A program made the position numbers and the translations under genes. Positions 9,247 through 18,580 of a DNA stretch of 64,000 nt are shown here, in pieces. Location: contig NZ_FNIR01000014.1 of NCBI RefSeq assembly GCF_900103975.1, positions 1 through 64,000 on the forward strand. The letters run 5' to 3'. Position 1 is the stretch's first letter. The number at the start of each line of letters is the position of its first letter. A model generated the notes under the pieces. That model did not search any database. It was not told where the DNA came from and saw nothing but the letters and a program-made list of their open reading frames with translations. The DNA comes from Klenkia soli. GTDB lineage: Bacteria > Actinomycetota > Actinomycetes > Mycobacteriales > Geodermatophilaceae.

Positions 9247-11181
9247 ATGTGCGGCCTGCTCGCGTACCTGTCCACCGATGCCGAGCGGGTCGACGAGGCC
9301 CGCGTCGACGGCGTCCGGCACGCCCTGCACTGCCTGCACCACCGCGGGCCCGACGACACCGCCGTGTGGTCCGACGCGCACACGGTGCTCGGCTTCAACC
9401 GGCTGTCGATCATCGACGTCGACGGCAGCCCGCAGCCGCTGCCCTGGGCCGGCGGCCGCTACCGGATCCTGTTCAACGGCGAGATCTACAACTACCTGGA
9501 GCTGCGCGAGGAGCTGCGCGGGCTGGGCGCGGAGTTCGCCACCGAGGGCGACACCGAGGCCATCGTCGCCGGCTTCCACCACTGGGGTCCCGACGTCGTC
9601 CACCGGCTGCGCGGCATGTTCGCCTTCGTCATCTGGGACACCGAGACCGGGACGGCGTTCGGCGCCCGCGACGCGTTCGGCATCAAGCCGCTGTTCACCG
9701 CTCGGCTCTCCGACGGCGGACTGGTGCTCTCCAGCGAGAAGAAGGCGCTGCTGGAGCTGCTCGGCGGGTCGGCGGGCGCCGGCGGCGTCGACCCCACGGC
9801 GCTGCAGCAGTACCTCACCCTGCAGTACGTCCCCGAGCCGGCGACCCTGCACCGGGGCATCTCCAGGATCGAGAGCGGCACGCGGTTCACCGTCGTCGGC
9901 GGCGAGCTGTCCACCGAGCGCTGGTTCCACCCGGAGTTCCGGGCGACGCCGGTGGCGGCCGGTCGCGAGCAGGAGCTGTACGACCGGATCGCCGCGGCCC
10001 TGGACGAGTCGGTCGCCAAGCACATGCGGGCCGACGTCACCGTCGGGTCGTTCCTGTCCAGCGGCATCGACTCCACGGCCATCGCCGCCCTCGCCCACCG
10101 GTACAACCCCGACCTGATGACCTTCACGGTCGGCTTCGAGCGCGAGTCCACCTCCGAGGTCGACATCGCCGCCCGGTCCGCCGCCGAGCTGGGCGTCGCG
10201 CACGTGCCGGTGGTCATCACCGCCGAGCAGTTCGCCGCCGCCATCCCCGAGGTGGTCTGGTACCTGGACGACCCGGTCGCAGACCCCGCCCTCGTGCCGC
10301 TGTACTTCGTGGCCCGCGAGGCCCGCAAGCACGTGAAGGTCGTGCTGTCCGGCGAGGGCGCCGACGAGCTGTTCGGCGGCTACACGATCTACCGCGAACC
10401 GCTCAGCCTGGCGTGGGCGCAGCGGGTGCCGTCGGTGGGCAAGAAGGTGATGGCGGCCCTGTCGGGCCGGCTGCCCGACGGTCTGCGGGGCAAGGACCTC
10501 CTGCGCCGGGCCTCCATCCCGCTGGAGGAGCGGTACTACGGGAACGCCCGCAACTTCTCCGGCGCGGAGCTGGGCGCGCTGCTGCGCGGCCACGACGCCG
10601 ACGTCTCCCACGTGCAGGTCACCGAGGACCTCTACCGGCAGACCCGCGCGGCCGGGTACGACGACGTCACCGCCATGCAGTACGTCGACCTGTTCACCTG
10701 GCTGCGCGGCGACATCCTGGTCAAGGCCGACAAGATGACCATGGCCAACTCCCTCGAGCTGCGCGTGCCCTTCCTCGACGCCGAGGTCTTCGACCTGGCC
10801 CGCACCATCCCGCTGGACCAGCGCGTCCCCCGTGGATCCGACGCGACGAAGTACGCCCTGCGCCGGGCCATGGAGCAGATCGTGCCGCCGGCGATCCTGC
10901 ACCGCCGCAAGCTGGGCTTCCCGGTGCCCACCGCCGAGTTCCTCGCCGGTCCGCTGCACGAGTGGGCGCACCAGGTCATCGCCGGGAGCCAGACCGACGA
11001 GTGGCTGGACCGGGCGAAGGTCGCCCAGCTGCTCACGTCCCTGCGCTCCGCCGACGTGCCGAGCAAGCGGGTCGCCCGACAGCTGTGGGAGGTGCTGGTG
11101 TTCATGGTCTGGCACGGCATCTTCGTCGAGGAGCGCATCGTGGTCGACGTCCCCGAGACCGTCTACCCCGTCAAGCTGTAG
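9247..11181 (+). CDS. asnB: Glutamine-dependent asparagine synthetase-like amidotransferase
   Basis: The 644-aa enzyme has an N-terminal class II glutaminase domain (catalytic Cys2 in MCGLLAYL; NGEIYNYLELR) and a C-terminal ATP-PP synthetase domain with the SSGIDST loop and SGEGADELFGGY. In Corynebacterium the orthologue at this locus (LtsA), beside ctaC/ctaF and qcrCAB, amidates meso-diaminopimelate in peptidoglycan rather than making free asparagine. By position the same role is likely here, though motifs alone cannot separate the two. A strong hairpin follows. Confidence 0.93.
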   Translation: MCGLLAYLSTDAERVDEARVDGVRHALHCLHHRGPDDTAVWSDAHTVLGFNRLSIIDVDGSPQPLPWAGGRYRILFNGEIYNYLELREELRGLGAEFATEGDTEAIVAGFHHWGPDVVHRLRGMFAFVIWDTETGTAFGARDAFGIKPLFTARLSDGGLVLSSEKKALLELLGGSAGAGGVDPTALQQYLTLQYVPEPATLHRGISRIESGTRFTVVGGELSTERWFHPEFRATPVAAGREQELYDRIAAALDESVAKHMRADVTVGSFLSSGIDSTAIAALAHRYNPDLMTFTVGFERESTSEVDIAARSAAELGVAHVPVVITAEQFAAAIPEVVWYLDDPVADPALVPLYFVAREARKHVKVVLSGEGADELFGGYTIYREPLSLAWAQRVPSVGKKVMAALSGRLPDGLRGKDLLRRASIPLEERYYGNARNFSGAELGALLRGHDADVSHVQVTEDLYRQTRAAGYDDVTAMQYVDLFTWLRGDILVKADKMTMANSLELRVPFLDAEVFDLARTIPLDQRVPRGSDATKYALRRAMEQIVPPAILHRRKLGFPVPTAEFLAGPLHEWAHQVIAGSQTDEWLDRAKVAQLLTSLRSADVPSKRVARQLWEVLVFMVWHGIFVEERIVVDVPETVYPVKL

Positions 11182-11186
11182 GGACG

Positions 11187-11225
11187 ACGAGAGCCCGGCA
11201 CCCCGTGGGGGTGCCGGGCTCTCGT
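11187..11225. terminator. Bidirectional hairpin between asnB and erpA
   Basis: Perfect 18-bp arms (11187-11204 and 11208-11225) with a 3-nt loop between convergent genes, so it can serve both. Confidence 0.85.
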
Positions 11226-11236
11226 GGTGCGTCAGG

Positions 11237-11599
11237 TCAGGAGAACGAGTCCCCGCAGGCGCAGGAGCTGCCGGCGTTGGGGTTGTCGATCGTGAAGCCC
11301 TGCTTCTCGATGGTGTCCACGAAGTCGATCGTCGCGCCGCCGAGGTACGGCGAGCTCATGCGGTCGACGATGACCTCGACGCCGCCGAACTCGTGGGTCT
11401 GGTCGCCGTCGAGAAAGCGCTCGTCGAAGAAGAGCTGGTAGCGCAGACCGGAGCAACCACCGGGCTGCACGGCGATGCGCAGCCGCAGGTCGTCGCGGCC
11501 CTCCTGGTCCAGCAGAGCCTTGACCTTGGCCGCAGCCGGGTCGCTCAGGAGGACGCCGGTCGCGGCGTCGGGGGTGGTCGCAGTGTCCTGCACGGTCAT
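11237..11599 (-). CDS. erpA: HesB/IscA-type iron-sulfur insertion protein
   Basis: An A-type Fe-S carrier of 120 aa. The three conserved cysteines are in GGCSG and the C-terminal SSCACGDSFS motif (C-X-C), and the fold is about 105 residues as expected. It hands clusters to apoproteins; LipA and the Rieske subunit in this window are plausible clients, which is inference. The ATG at 11599 follows GGAGGAC. A TACAGT -10 candidate lies further upstream at 11679-11684, giving a leader of about 70 nt. The same gene occupies this place in mycobacteria. Confidence 0.92.
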   Translation of the reverse strand: MTVQDTATTPDAATGVLLSDPAAAKVKALLDQEGRDDLRLRIAVQPGGCSGLRYQLFFDERFLDGDQTHEFGGVEVIVDRMSSPYLGGATIDFVDTIEKQGFTIDNPNAGSSCACGDSFS

Positions 11600-11753
11600 G
11601 TTCTGTCCTCCCACATCGAGGGTCGGGGTGCATCGTCTCGCCGTCCCGACCAACACCGCCGTGGCGGGGCTGCTTCCCACTGTACGGCGCGAACCCGCGT
11701 GCCCGGGTGTTGCGCAGGTCTCGCCGGCCCCGGGAGCACCCCTGCGGGCCACG

Positions 11754-11759
11754 TAGACT
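11754..11759 (+). promoter_or_regulatory. -10 element of a leaderless promoter (DUF3043 gene)
   Basis: TAGACT ends 7 nt before GTG 11767. Confidence 0.6.
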
Positions 11760-11766
11760 CCTCGCC

Positions 11767-12363
11767 GTGAAGCTCCGCCTGCCCGGCCGCCGCCCTGCCG
11801 AGACCAAGCCGGACCCGGCTGCCGACCTCACGGCCCAGCTGACCGCGGCCGGCAAGGGGCGGCCGACGCCCAAGCGCAGCGAGGCGCAGGGCCGCCGCCC
11901 GGGCCCCCCGCCTCCCCCGCCCACCACGCGGAAGGAGGCCTACAAGCGCATGCGCGAGCAGCAGGCCGCCGGCCGCGGCAGCGCCCGCGAGGCCGCGGCC
12001 CGCGGTGACGACAGCGCGCTGCCCGCCCGCGACCGCGGTCCCGAGAAGCGGCTGGTCCGCGATGTCGTCGACGCCCGCCGCAACGCCGGAAGCCTCTTCC
12101 TCGTCGTCGCCGCCCTGGTGCTGGTCGGCTACTTCATCCCCAACACCGCGGTGCAGAGCTACACCGTGTTCCTGTGGTTCGCCTTCTTCCTGGTCATCAT
12201 CGGCGACTCGATCGTGCTGGGGCGCAAGATCAAGAAGGTGGTGGCCGAGCGGTACCCGAACGCCCGCACGCGCGGTCTGGTCTGGTACGGCATCAGCCGG
12301 GCCACGATGATCCGCCGCTGGCGGTTCCCCAAGCCCCAGGTGGAGCTCGGCGCCACCGTCTAG
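11767..12363 (+). CDS. DUF3043 family membrane protein
   Basis: A 198-aa protein with a long basic N-terminal region containing a run of prolines (about residues 45-52), then two membrane helices (about 108-126 and 132-150), then a basic C-terminal region ending WRFPKPQVELG. The KEAYKRMRE and RRWRFPKP motifs are typical of DUF3043, an actinobacterial family with no known function. The leaderless GTG start is supported by TAGACT. The aldo/keto reductase gene follows 11 bp later and is probably cotranscribed. Confidence 0.85.
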   Translation: MKLRLPGRRPAETKPDPAADLTAQLTAAGKGRPTPKRSEAQGRRPGPPPPPPTTRKEAYKRMREQQAAGRGSAREAAARGDDSALPARDRGPEKRLVRDVVDARRNAGSLFLVVAALVLVGYFIPNTAVQSYTVFLWFAFFLVIIGDSIVLGRKIKKVVAERYPNARTRGLVWYGISRATMIRRWRFPKPQVELGATV

Positions 12364-12374
12364 CGTCGGTGCAC

Positions 12375-13358
12375 GTGCAGACACGTCGACTGGGCCGTTC
12401 CGGCCTCAACATCACCGAGCTCGCCTACGGCAACTGGCTGACCCACGGCAGCCAGGTCGAGGAGGACGCCGCGCACGCCTGCGTGCACGCCGCCCTCGAC
12501 GCCGGCATCACCACCTTCGACACCGCGGACGTGTACGCCGCCACCAAGGCCGAGTCCGTGCTCGGCCGTGCCCTGGCCGGGCAGCGGCGGGAGTCCCTGG
12601 AGATCGCCACCAAGGTCTACTGGCCGACCGGCCCCGGCGCCAACGACCGCGGCCTGGGCCGCAAGCACGTCGTCGAGAGCTGCCACGCCTCGTTGCAGCG
12701 GCTGCAGACCGACTACGTCGACCTCTACCAGGCGCACCGGTACGACCCGAGCGTGCCGCTCGAGGAGACCATGACGGCCTTCGCCGACCTGGTCCGGGCG
12801 GGCAAGGTGCTCTACGTCGGCGTCAGCGAGTGGCGGGCCGAGGAGATCGCCGCGGGTGCCGCGCTGGCCCGCGACCTGGGCATCCAGCTGATCAGCAACC
12901 AGCCCCAGTACTCGATGCTGTGGCGGGTCATCGAGGCCGAGGTCGTCCCGACCTCCGAGGCCGAGGGCGTCTCGCAGATCGTCTGGTCGCCGCTGGCCCA
13001 GGGCGTCCTCACCGGCAAGTACCTCCCCGGCCAGGCCCCGCCCGCCGACAGCCGCGGGGGTGACCCGCAGGCCGGGGGCTCGATGAAGGGCTACCTGACC
13101 GACGAGATCCTCACCCGCGTGCAGCAGCTGCGGCCGATCGCCGACGACCTGGGGCTGTCCATGGCCCAGCTCGCCCTCGCCTGGGTGCTGCAGAACGGCA
13201 ACGTCGCGGCCGCGATCATCGGCGCGACCCGCCCCGAGCAGGTGCACGACAACGTGGCCGCGGCCGGCGTCGAGCTGTCGGCCGAGGTGCTGGCCCGCAT
13301 CGACGAGGCACTCGGCGACGTCGTCGAGCGCGACCCCGGCAAGACCAGCCGGGGCTGA
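12375..13358 (+). CDS. Aldo/keto reductase (Kv-beta-like)
   Basis: A 327-aa NADPH-dependent reductase of the AKR superfamily. The TIM-barrel tetrad is visible: Asp and Tyr in FDTADVYAATKAE, Lys in IATKVYW, and His in LYQAHRYDP. The late NADPH-binding motif IIGATRPEQVHDN is also present. The GxxLIxN-type QYSMLWR segment and GRAL motif place it near the potassium-channel beta-subunit-like group. The substrate is unknown. GTG at 12375 is preferred; GTG 12369 is also in frame. The gene sits 11 bp after the DUF3043 gene. Confidence 0.88.
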   Translation: MQTRRLGRSGLNITELAYGNWLTHGSQVEEDAAHACVHAALDAGITTFDTADVYAATKAESVLGRALAGQRRESLEIATKVYWPTGPGANDRGLGRKHVVESCHASLQRLQTDYVDLYQAHRYDPSVPLEETMTAFADLVRAGKVLYVGVSEWRAEEIAAGAALARDLGIQLISNQPQYSMLWRVIEAEVVPTSEAEGVSQIVWSPLAQGVLTGKYLPGQAPPADSRGGDPQAGGSMKGYLTDEILTRVQQLRPIADDLGLSMAQLALAWVLQNGNVAAAIIGATRPEQVHDNVAAAGVELSAEVLARIDEALGDVVERDPGKTSRG

Positions 13359-13361
13359 CCC

Positions 13362-13589
13362 TCAGGACGCCGCGAGCCCCATCGGGCCGTACACCACGGT
13401 GTCCCCGCGCAGCAGGGTGGCACTGGCCACGCCGCGCTCGAGCAGGTCGCGCCAGTGCTCCCCCAACCACGACTCGGCCTCGGCCTGGGCGTCCTCGACC
13501 GGGACGGCCACGCCGAGGTCGGTGGGGGCCACCTCGGCCCCCGTCGGGTCGTGCAGCCGCCAGGTCCAGCCGTTCGCGGGCGTGGTCAT
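13362..13589 (-). CDS. Small conserved-looking protein of unknown function
   Basis: A 75-aa soluble product with an N-terminal WTWRLHDPTGAEV strand and a helix around EDAQAEAESWLGEHWRDLLE. The start at ATG 13589 is supported by minus-strand TACCGT at 13596-13601 with a 6-nt gap. It converges with the aldo/keto reductase. I do not recognise a family. Confidence 0.7.
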   Translation of the reverse strand: MTTPANGWTWRLHDPTGAEVAPTDLGVAVPVEDAQAEAESWLGEHWRDLLERGVASATLLRGDTVVYGPMGLAAS

Positions 13590-13595
13590 GCCCTC

Positions 13596-13601
13596 ACGGT
13601 A
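13596..13601 (-). promoter_or_regulatory. -10 element of a leaderless promoter
   Basis: Minus-strand TACCGT ends 6 nt before ATG 13589. Confidence 0.55.
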
Positions 13602-13705
13602 GTGCGCCACGCCGAGCGGGCCACGGCGGTTCGACGTGCCTGCGGACGGGCACAGGAGCAGGGATCCGCTCCCACCCCCGAACCGTCACGAGCACTGGAG
13701 GTCCG

Positions 13706-14122
13706 ATGAGCCACCCCACCGGGTCCCGCCCCGATCCGTCCTCCGCCTCCACCGGCCAGCTCATCGGCGAGCTGCCCGAGCTGGTCACCCGCCTGGTCCG
13801 CGACGAGGTGCGCCTGGCCCAGGCCGAGGTCAAGGGCAAGGCCAAGAAGCTCGGCATCGGTGCCGGTCTGTTCGGCGGCGCCGGCCTCGTCGCGCTGCTC
13901 GGCCTCAACGCCCTCATCACCGCCGGCATCCTCGGGCTGGCCAACGTGCTGCCCGGGTACCTCGCGGGGATCGTCGTCGGCGTGGCCCTCTTCCTGGTGG
14001 CCGGCGTGCTCGCCCTGCTGGGCAAGAAGGACATCGCCGACGCCAAGCCGCCGCTGCCCACCGACACCCTCGAGAGCATCAAGGCCGACGTGGCGACCGT
14101 GAAGGAGAGTGCGGCGCGATGA
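13706..14122 (+). CDS. Phage holin-like membrane protein (Holin-X family)
   Basis: The 138-aa product has an amphipathic N-terminal helix (LVRDEVRLAQAEVKGKAKKLG) and two membrane helices (about 52-75 and 84-108). This matches the actinobacterial Holin-X superfamily. Despite the name, members are common host envelope proteins and are encoded, as here, with DUF3618 and DUF4235 genes. RBS GGAGG lies before the ATG. Its TGA overlaps the next ATG (ATGA). Not evidence for a prophage. Confidence 0.85.
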   Translation: MSHPTGSRPDPSSASTGQLIGELPELVTRLVRDEVRLAQAEVKGKAKKLGIGAGLFGGAGLVALLGLNALITAGILGLANVLPGYLAGIVVGVALFLVAGVLALLGKKDIADAKPPLPTDTLESIKADVATVKESAAR

Positions 14123-14418
14123 GCGAGTCCACCACCCGCCCCGAGGGGGCGCACGGCCCGGGCGCCCCCGACGTGTCCGGCCCCACCGAGCCCGACGCGA
14201 TCAGGGCCGACATCGAGGCCACCCGCGACCAGCTGGCCGCCACCGTCGACGAGCTCAGCCACCGCCTGGACGTCGGCTCCCGCGCCAAGGAGTCGGCCGC
14301 CCAGGCCAAGGACACCGCGGTCGAGACCTACCGCGAGAACCCGCCCGTGGTGATCGCCGCCGGTGTAGCCCTGGTCGCCGGCATCGTGGCCCTCGTCGTC
14401 TGGCGGACCCGCCGATGA
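14119..14418 (+). CDS. DUF3618 family protein
   Basis: A 99-aa product with the family signature IRADIEATRDQLAATVDELSHRLD (residues 28-51), a helical linker and one C-terminal membrane helix (about 76-93). The function is unknown, but it is linked genomically with the Holin-X and DUF4235 proteins, probably as a small envelope complex. It overlaps both neighbours by 4 bp. Confidence 0.86.
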   Translation: MSESTTRPEGAHGPGAPDVSGPTEPDAIRADIEATRDQLAATVDELSHRLDVGSRAKESAAQAKDTAVETYRENPPVVIAAGVALVAGIVALVVWRTRR

Positions 14419-14687
14419 GCGGAGGCGCCACGCTGGCCTACCGCCCGGTCGGGCTCGTCGCCGGGGTCGCGGCCGGCGCGATCTCCGGACGGCTGTTCAC
14501 GGTCGTCTGGAAGCGGATCGCCGGCGAGGACGACGCCCCCGGTGCCCTGCAGAGCGAGTACAAGACCTCGCACGTGCTGCTGGCCGCAGCCATCCAGGGC
14601 GCGATCTTCGCCGTCGTGAAGGCCGGGGTCGACCGGTTCGGCGCCCAGGCCTTCACCAAGCTGACCGGTTCCTGGCCCGGCGACTGA
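14415..14687 (+). CDS. DUF4235 family membrane protein
   Basis: A 90-aa product with two hydrophobic segments (about 9-25 and 51-68) and the family pattern GRLFTVVWKRIAGEDDAP. It is the third gene of the Holin-X/DUF3618/DUF4235 operon. The following 88 bp contains a small GGCCCC/GGGGCC hairpin (14731-14748) and the RBS of the next gene. Confidence 0.83.
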   Translation: MSGGATLAYRPVGLVAGVAAGAISGRLFTVVWKRIAGEDDAPGALQSEYKTSHVLLAAAIQGAIFAVVKAGVDRFGAQAFTKLTGSWPGD

Positions 14688-14775
14688 CGAAGGACCCCAA
14701 CGCCCCCCACCACTCGCAAGCTCGCGGCGGGCCCCTGCGACGGGGCCGTTCCACACCCTCACCTAGGAGAGACCG

Positions 14776-15912
14776 ATGGCCGAGATCAAGCGGCCTGACA
14801 GCGCCGTCGACCGGATCCGCGAGCGCGTGCAGGAGAAGGCGGCTCGACGGGCCGCGGCCCGGGAAGCGGCCGAGCGCGCGGAGGACGGCGGTCCACGCCG
14901 CAGCGCGACCTCTCCACCTCAGGTGAAGGGTGAGGGTGACCGGTTGCCGGGCGTGGACGCGGACAGCCCCACGGAGATCCCGGCCCGCGGGTGGGTGCAG
15001 ATCCTCAAGCGCGCGTGGGCCGAGAACAAGGCCGACAACATGCCGATCATCGGCGGCGGTGTGGCCTTCTTCGGCTTCCTGGCGATCTTCCCCACGCTGA
15101 TCGCGGCGATCTCCCTCTACGGGCTCGTGGCCTCCCCCGCCACGGTGCAGGACCAGGTGGACGGTCTGCGGGGGACGGTGCCCCGCGAGGTCCTCGACAT
15201 CATCCAGACGCAGCTCACCTCGGTGGCCGGGGCCGGCACCGGGGCGCTGTCGGTGAGCCTGGTGATCTCGATCCTGGCCGCGCTGTTCTCGGCGTCGGGC
15301 GGGGTCAACAACCTGATCACCGCGGTCAACCTGGCCTACGACGAGGTCGAGACGCGCGGCGCGATCAAGCTGCGCCTCCTGGCCCTGGGGCTGACCTTCG
15401 GCGCCATCGTCTTCGTGCTGCTGACGCTGACCCTGGTCGCGGTCACCCCGGTCGTGCTCGACGCGCTGCCGCTGGGCATCGTCGGCACGATCTTGGCCCA
15501 GGTGGTTCGGTGGGTGCTGCTGCTCGGGCTGATGGCCGGCGCCCTGTCCGTCCTCTACCGCCTCGCCCCTGATCGCGACGCGCCCAAGTTCCGCTGGGTG
15601 TCCCTCGGTTCGGGGGTCGTCACCGTCGCGTGGGTCGTCGTGTCGGTCGCGTTCAGCTTCTACGTCAGCAACTTCGGTTCCTACGGGGCCACCTACGGAG
15701 CCATCGCCGGTGTGGTCGTGCTGATGCTGTGGCTGCAGCTGACCTGCTTCCTGGTGCTGCTCGGAGCCGAGATCAACGCCGAGGCCGAGCACCAGACCGC
15801 GCACGACACGACCGAGGGCGCCGCTGTGCCGATGGGCGACCGGCGGGCCACGGTGGCCGACGAGCTGCCCGACCCCGCCGTCCCCGGCAAGGCGGAGAAG
15901 ACCAGCGCCTGA
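14776..15912 (+). CDS. YihY/BrkB-family inner membrane protein
   Basis: A 378-aa protein with a charged N-terminal region of about 75 residues, then six membrane helices. The family pattern is clear: ADNMPIIGGGVAFFGFLAIFPTL, GGVNNLITAVNLAYDE (about 175-190), and the last helices with YVSNFGSYGATYGAIAGVVVLMLWL. Members were once annotated RNase BN, which is wrong for this family; the function is unknown. RBS TAGGAGAGA precedes the ATG. Confidence 0.9.
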   Translation: MAEIKRPDSAVDRIRERVQEKAARRAAAREAAERAEDGGPRRSATSPPQVKGEGDRLPGVDADSPTEIPARGWVQILKRAWAENKADNMPIIGGGVAFFGFLAIFPTLIAAISLYGLVASPATVQDQVDGLRGTVPREVLDIIQTQLTSVAGAGTGALSVSLVISILAALFSASGGVNNLITAVNLAYDEVETRGAIKLRLLALGLTFGAIVFVLLTLTLVAVTPVVLDALPLGIVGTILAQVVRWVLLLGLMAGALSVLYRLAPDRDAPKFRWVSLGSGVVTVAWVVVSVAFSFYVSNFGSYGATYGAIAGVVVLMLWLQLTCFLVLLGAEINAEAEHQTAHDTTEGAAVPMGDRRATVADELPDPAVPGKAEKTSA

Positions 15913-17025
15913 TCAGCGCACATGGGAGGGCACGAAGGGGGGCTTGACCACCTCGACCGTCGAGGTCCGACCCCGGACGTCGACGGCCAGCTCCAGCCCC
16001 GGTGCGGGCCGGGCCGCGGTGTCCAGCAGCGCCAGGGCGATCCCGGCGCGCAGGGTCGGGGAGAACGTGCCGCTGGTGACCTCGCCGACCCGCTCGCCGG
16101 CGGCGTCCAGCACGGCCATCCCCGGCCGTGGGATGCCCCGGCCCGGTGCCCGCAGGCCCCACAGCTGCCGCACCGGGCCCGCGGCCCGCTCGGCCAGCAG
16201 GGCGTCCCGGCCCCAGAACTCGGGCTTGGACCAGCCGACCGCCCACCCGGCACGGGCCTGGACCGGGGTGATGTCCACGGACAGCTCGTGGCCGTGCAGC
16301 GGGTAGCCCATCTCGGTGCGCAGGGTGTCCCGGGCGCCCAGGCCGCACGGCCGGATCTGCTCGGTCTCCCCGGCCGCGAGGAGGGAGTCCCAGAGCTCGC
16401 CGGCCCGGTCGGCCGCGACGAGCAGCTCGTAGCCGTGCTCGCCGGTGTAGCCGGTGCGGCACACGGTGACGTCGCCGCCGCCCTGGGTGGCCGCGAACGC
16501 CATGTAGTCCAGCGCCCCGGGCAGGCCCACGGCAGCCAGCACCTCGGCGGCACGCGGCCCCTGCAGGGCGAGCACGGCGACCTCGGTGTGGCGGTCGGTC
16601 ACCGTGACCCCTGCGGGTGCCGCCGCGGCCAGCCGGGCCAGCACCTCGGCGGCGTTCGCGGCGTTGGGCACCAGCAGGACGTCGTCCTCGGCGTGCAGGT
16701 AGACGATCAGGTCGTCGACCACACCGCCCGCGAACTCGTCGCCGTCGGGGCGGCAGCACAGGGTGTACTGCGCCTGACCCGGGCCGATCCGTCCCAGGTC
16801 GTTGGTGAGGCACCGGTCGACGAGGGCCGCGGCACCGGGGCCGCGGACGGTGCCGGTGCCCAGGTGCGAGACGTCGAACAGGCCGACCCCCTGGCGCACC
16901 GCCGTGTGCTCGGCGATGACCCCGCCACCGGCGTACTCGAGCGGCATCGACCACCCGCCGAAGTCGGCCATCTTGGCGCCGGCCGCGAGGTGGCGCTCGT
17001 GCAGGGGCGAGGTGAGGGCGGTCAC
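15913..17025 (-). CDS. gcvT: Aminomethyltransferase of the glycine cleavage system (T protein)
   Basis: GcvT transfers the methylene of the aminomethyl-lipoyl H protein to tetrahydrofolate. The 370-aa product begins with the family motif [24 protein letters not shown], has DVSHLGT at about 50-56, the folate-binding [10 protein letters not shown] at about 192-201, and the C-terminal barrel with [13 protein letters not shown] start at 17025 is leaderless (TACGGT 6 nt upstream). No other gcv genes or glycine riboswitch are nearby. It shares a very short divergent promoter region with pepA. Confidence 0.94.
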   Translation of the reverse strand: MTALTSPLHERHLAAGAKMADFGGWSMPLEYAGGGVIAEHTAVRQGVGLFDVSHLGTGTVRGPGAAALVDRCLTNDLGRIGPGQAQYTLCCRPDGDEFAGGVVDDLIVYLHAEDDVLLVPNAANAAEVLARLAAAAPAGVTVTDRHTEVAVLALQGPRAAEVLAAVGLPGALDYMAFAATQGGGDVTVCRTGYTGEHGYELLVAADRAGELWDSLLAAGETEQIRPCGLGARDTLRTEMGYPLHGHELSVDITPVQARAGWAVGWSKPEFWGRDALLAERAAGPVRQLWGLRAPGRGIPRPGMAVLDAAGERVGEVTSGTFSPTLRAGIALALLDTAARPAPGLELAVDVRGRTSTVEVVKPPFVPSHVR

Positions 17026-17031
17026 CCGGCG

Positions 17032-17055
17032 ACCGTAGCGGGCCCCTCGTAGGGT
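17032..17055. promoter_or_regulatory. Compact divergent leaderless promoter pair gcvT/pepA
   Basis: Minus-strand TACGGT (17032-17037) sits 6 nt from the gcvT GTG. Plus-strand TAGGGT (17050-17055) sits 6 nt from the pepA GTG. Only 12 bp separates the two -10 elements, and 36 bp separates the genes, so each -35 overlaps the other promoter and the two genes may compete for polymerase. Confidence 0.6.
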
Positions 17056-17061
17056 GGGTCG

Positions 17062-18573
17062 GTGCCGCCGACGATCTCCGCCACCGACCGCCCGCTCGAG
17101 AAGCTCACCGCCGACGCCGTCGTCGTGGGGGTGGGGAAGGGGCCCGACGGGCCGCTGACCACACCCGGGGCCGAAGCCGTGGACCGGCTGCTGGGCGGCC
17201 GCCTGATGGCGGCGCTGGCCGACCTCGGCGCCCGGGGCGGTGAGGACGAGGTGACCCGGTTGGCCACCTTCGGCCAGGGTCCGTTCCCGGTCGTGGCCGT
17301 CGCCGGCCTGGGTGCCCCGCGTCCCGACGGCAGCTACCCCGGCGAGGCGGTGCGCCGGGCCGCCGGCGCGGCCAGCCGCGCGCTGGTCGGCCGGGCCTCG
17401 GTCGTCTCACTGCTGGCCGCCGTGGGTGGCGCTCCCGACGACGACCGGCTGCACGCCGTCGGCGAGGGCGCGCTGCTGGGTGCCTACGAGTTCACCGCCT
17501 ACAAGTCCGACCTCCCCGCCGCCCGGCCCGCGCCGCCGCGATCGGTCGAGCTCGTCGTGCCCGACGCCGGCGCCGCGAAGGCCGCCCTGGCCAGGGTGCG
17601 GGCGGTCGCCGACGCCGTCGCCCTCACCCGCGACCTGGTCAACACCCCGCCCAACGACCTGTACCCGGCCGAGCTGGCCGCCCGCGGCGCGGCCGCCGGC
17701 AAGAAGGCCGGGCTGTCGGTCGAGGTGCTCGACGAGGAGCAGCTGGCCGCCGGCGGGTACGGCGGCATCCTGGCCGTCGGTGGTGGCTCGACCCGCGGCC
17801 CCCGCCTGCTGCGGCTGACCTACCGCGGTCGCCGGGCCCGCCGCTCGGTGGCCCTGGTGGGCAAGGGCATCACCTTCGACAGCGGTGGCCTGTCCATCAA
17901 GCCCGCCCTGCACATGGAGGACATGAAGAGCGACATGGCCGGGGCCGCCGCCGTGATCGCGACCATCTGCCTCGTGGCCGACCTCGGTCTGGCCGTCGAC
18001 GTCACCGCCACCGTCCCGATCGCCGAGAACCTGCCCTCGGGCAGCGCGTACCGGCCGGCCGACGTCGTCACCTTCCGCAACGGCAAGAAGGCGGAGATCA
18101 CCAACACCGACGCCGAGGGCCGCATCGTGCTCGCCGACGCGATCGCCCGGGCGGCCGAGGACTCCCCCGACTACCTGCTCGAGACCTCGACCCTCACCGG
18201 CGCGCAGACCGTCGCCCTGGGCGGCCGCACCGCCGGCGTCATGGGCAGCGACGACCTCCGCGACGCCGTCGTCGCCGCCAGCACCCGGTCCGGCGAGCCG
18301 ATGTGGGCCATGCCGCTGCCGTCCGAGCTGCGCCGCGGGCTGGAGTCGGCCACCGCCGACTTCGTCAACGCCAACCCCGACCGGCTGGGCGGCATGCTCG
18401 TCGCCGGGCACTTCCTCGCCGAGTTCGTGCCCGAGGGCCTGCCCTGGGCGCACATCGACGTCGCCGGCCCGGCCTACAACACCGGCGCGCCGTGGGGCTA
18501 CACGACCAAGGGCGGCACCGGGGTCCCGGTCCGCACCCTGCTGGCCACCATCGAGGCGCTGGTCGAGAGCTGA
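17062..18573 (+). CDS. pepA: Leucyl aminopeptidase (M17)
   Basis: A 503-aa cytosolic di-metal aminopeptidase. The metal and catalytic motifs are present: [15 protein letters not shown] (about 270-284), [10 protein letters not shown] (about 291-300), and the signature [13 protein letters not shown] (about 350-362). The smaller N-terminal domain covers about residues 1-170. The GTG start is leaderless. In mycobacteria the orthologue (PepB) sits between gcvT and the acyltransferase genes, the same order as here. Confidence 0.95.
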   Translation: MPPTISATDRPLEKLTADAVVVGVGKGPDGPLTTPGAEAVDRLLGGRLMAALADLGARGGEDEVTRLATFGQGPFPVVAVAGLGAPRPDGSYPGEAVRRAAGAASRALVGRASVVSLLAAVGGAPDDDRLHAVGEGALLGAYEFTAYKSDLPAARPAPPRSVELVVPDAGAAKAALARVRAVADAVALTRDLVNTPPNDLYPAELAARGAAAGKKAGLSVEVLDEEQLAAGGYGGILAVGGGSTRGPRLLRLTYRGRRARRSVALVGKGITFDSGGLSIKPALHMEDMKSDMAGAAAVIATICLVADLGLAVDVTATVPIAENLPSGSAYRPADVVTFRNGKKAEITNTDAEGRIVLADAIARAAEDSPDYLLETSTLTGAQTVALGGRTAGVMGSDDLRDAVVAASTRSGEPMWAMPLPSELRRGLESATADFVNANPDRLGGMLVAGHFLAEFVPEGLPWAHIDVAGPAYNTGAPWGYTTKGGTGVPVRTLLATIEALVES

Positions 18574-18580
18574 CCCGACC

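Noticed and set aside
13706-14687. Holin-X family gene as evidence of a second prophage
   Set aside because: Neighbours are DUF3618, DUF4235 and YihY host genes, a standard actinobacterial envelope cluster with no phage genes.
14690-14775. A small RNA gene before the YihY gene
   Set aside because: Only one short GGCCCC/GGGGCC hairpin is seen, no promoter or second copy in the window; evidence too thin.
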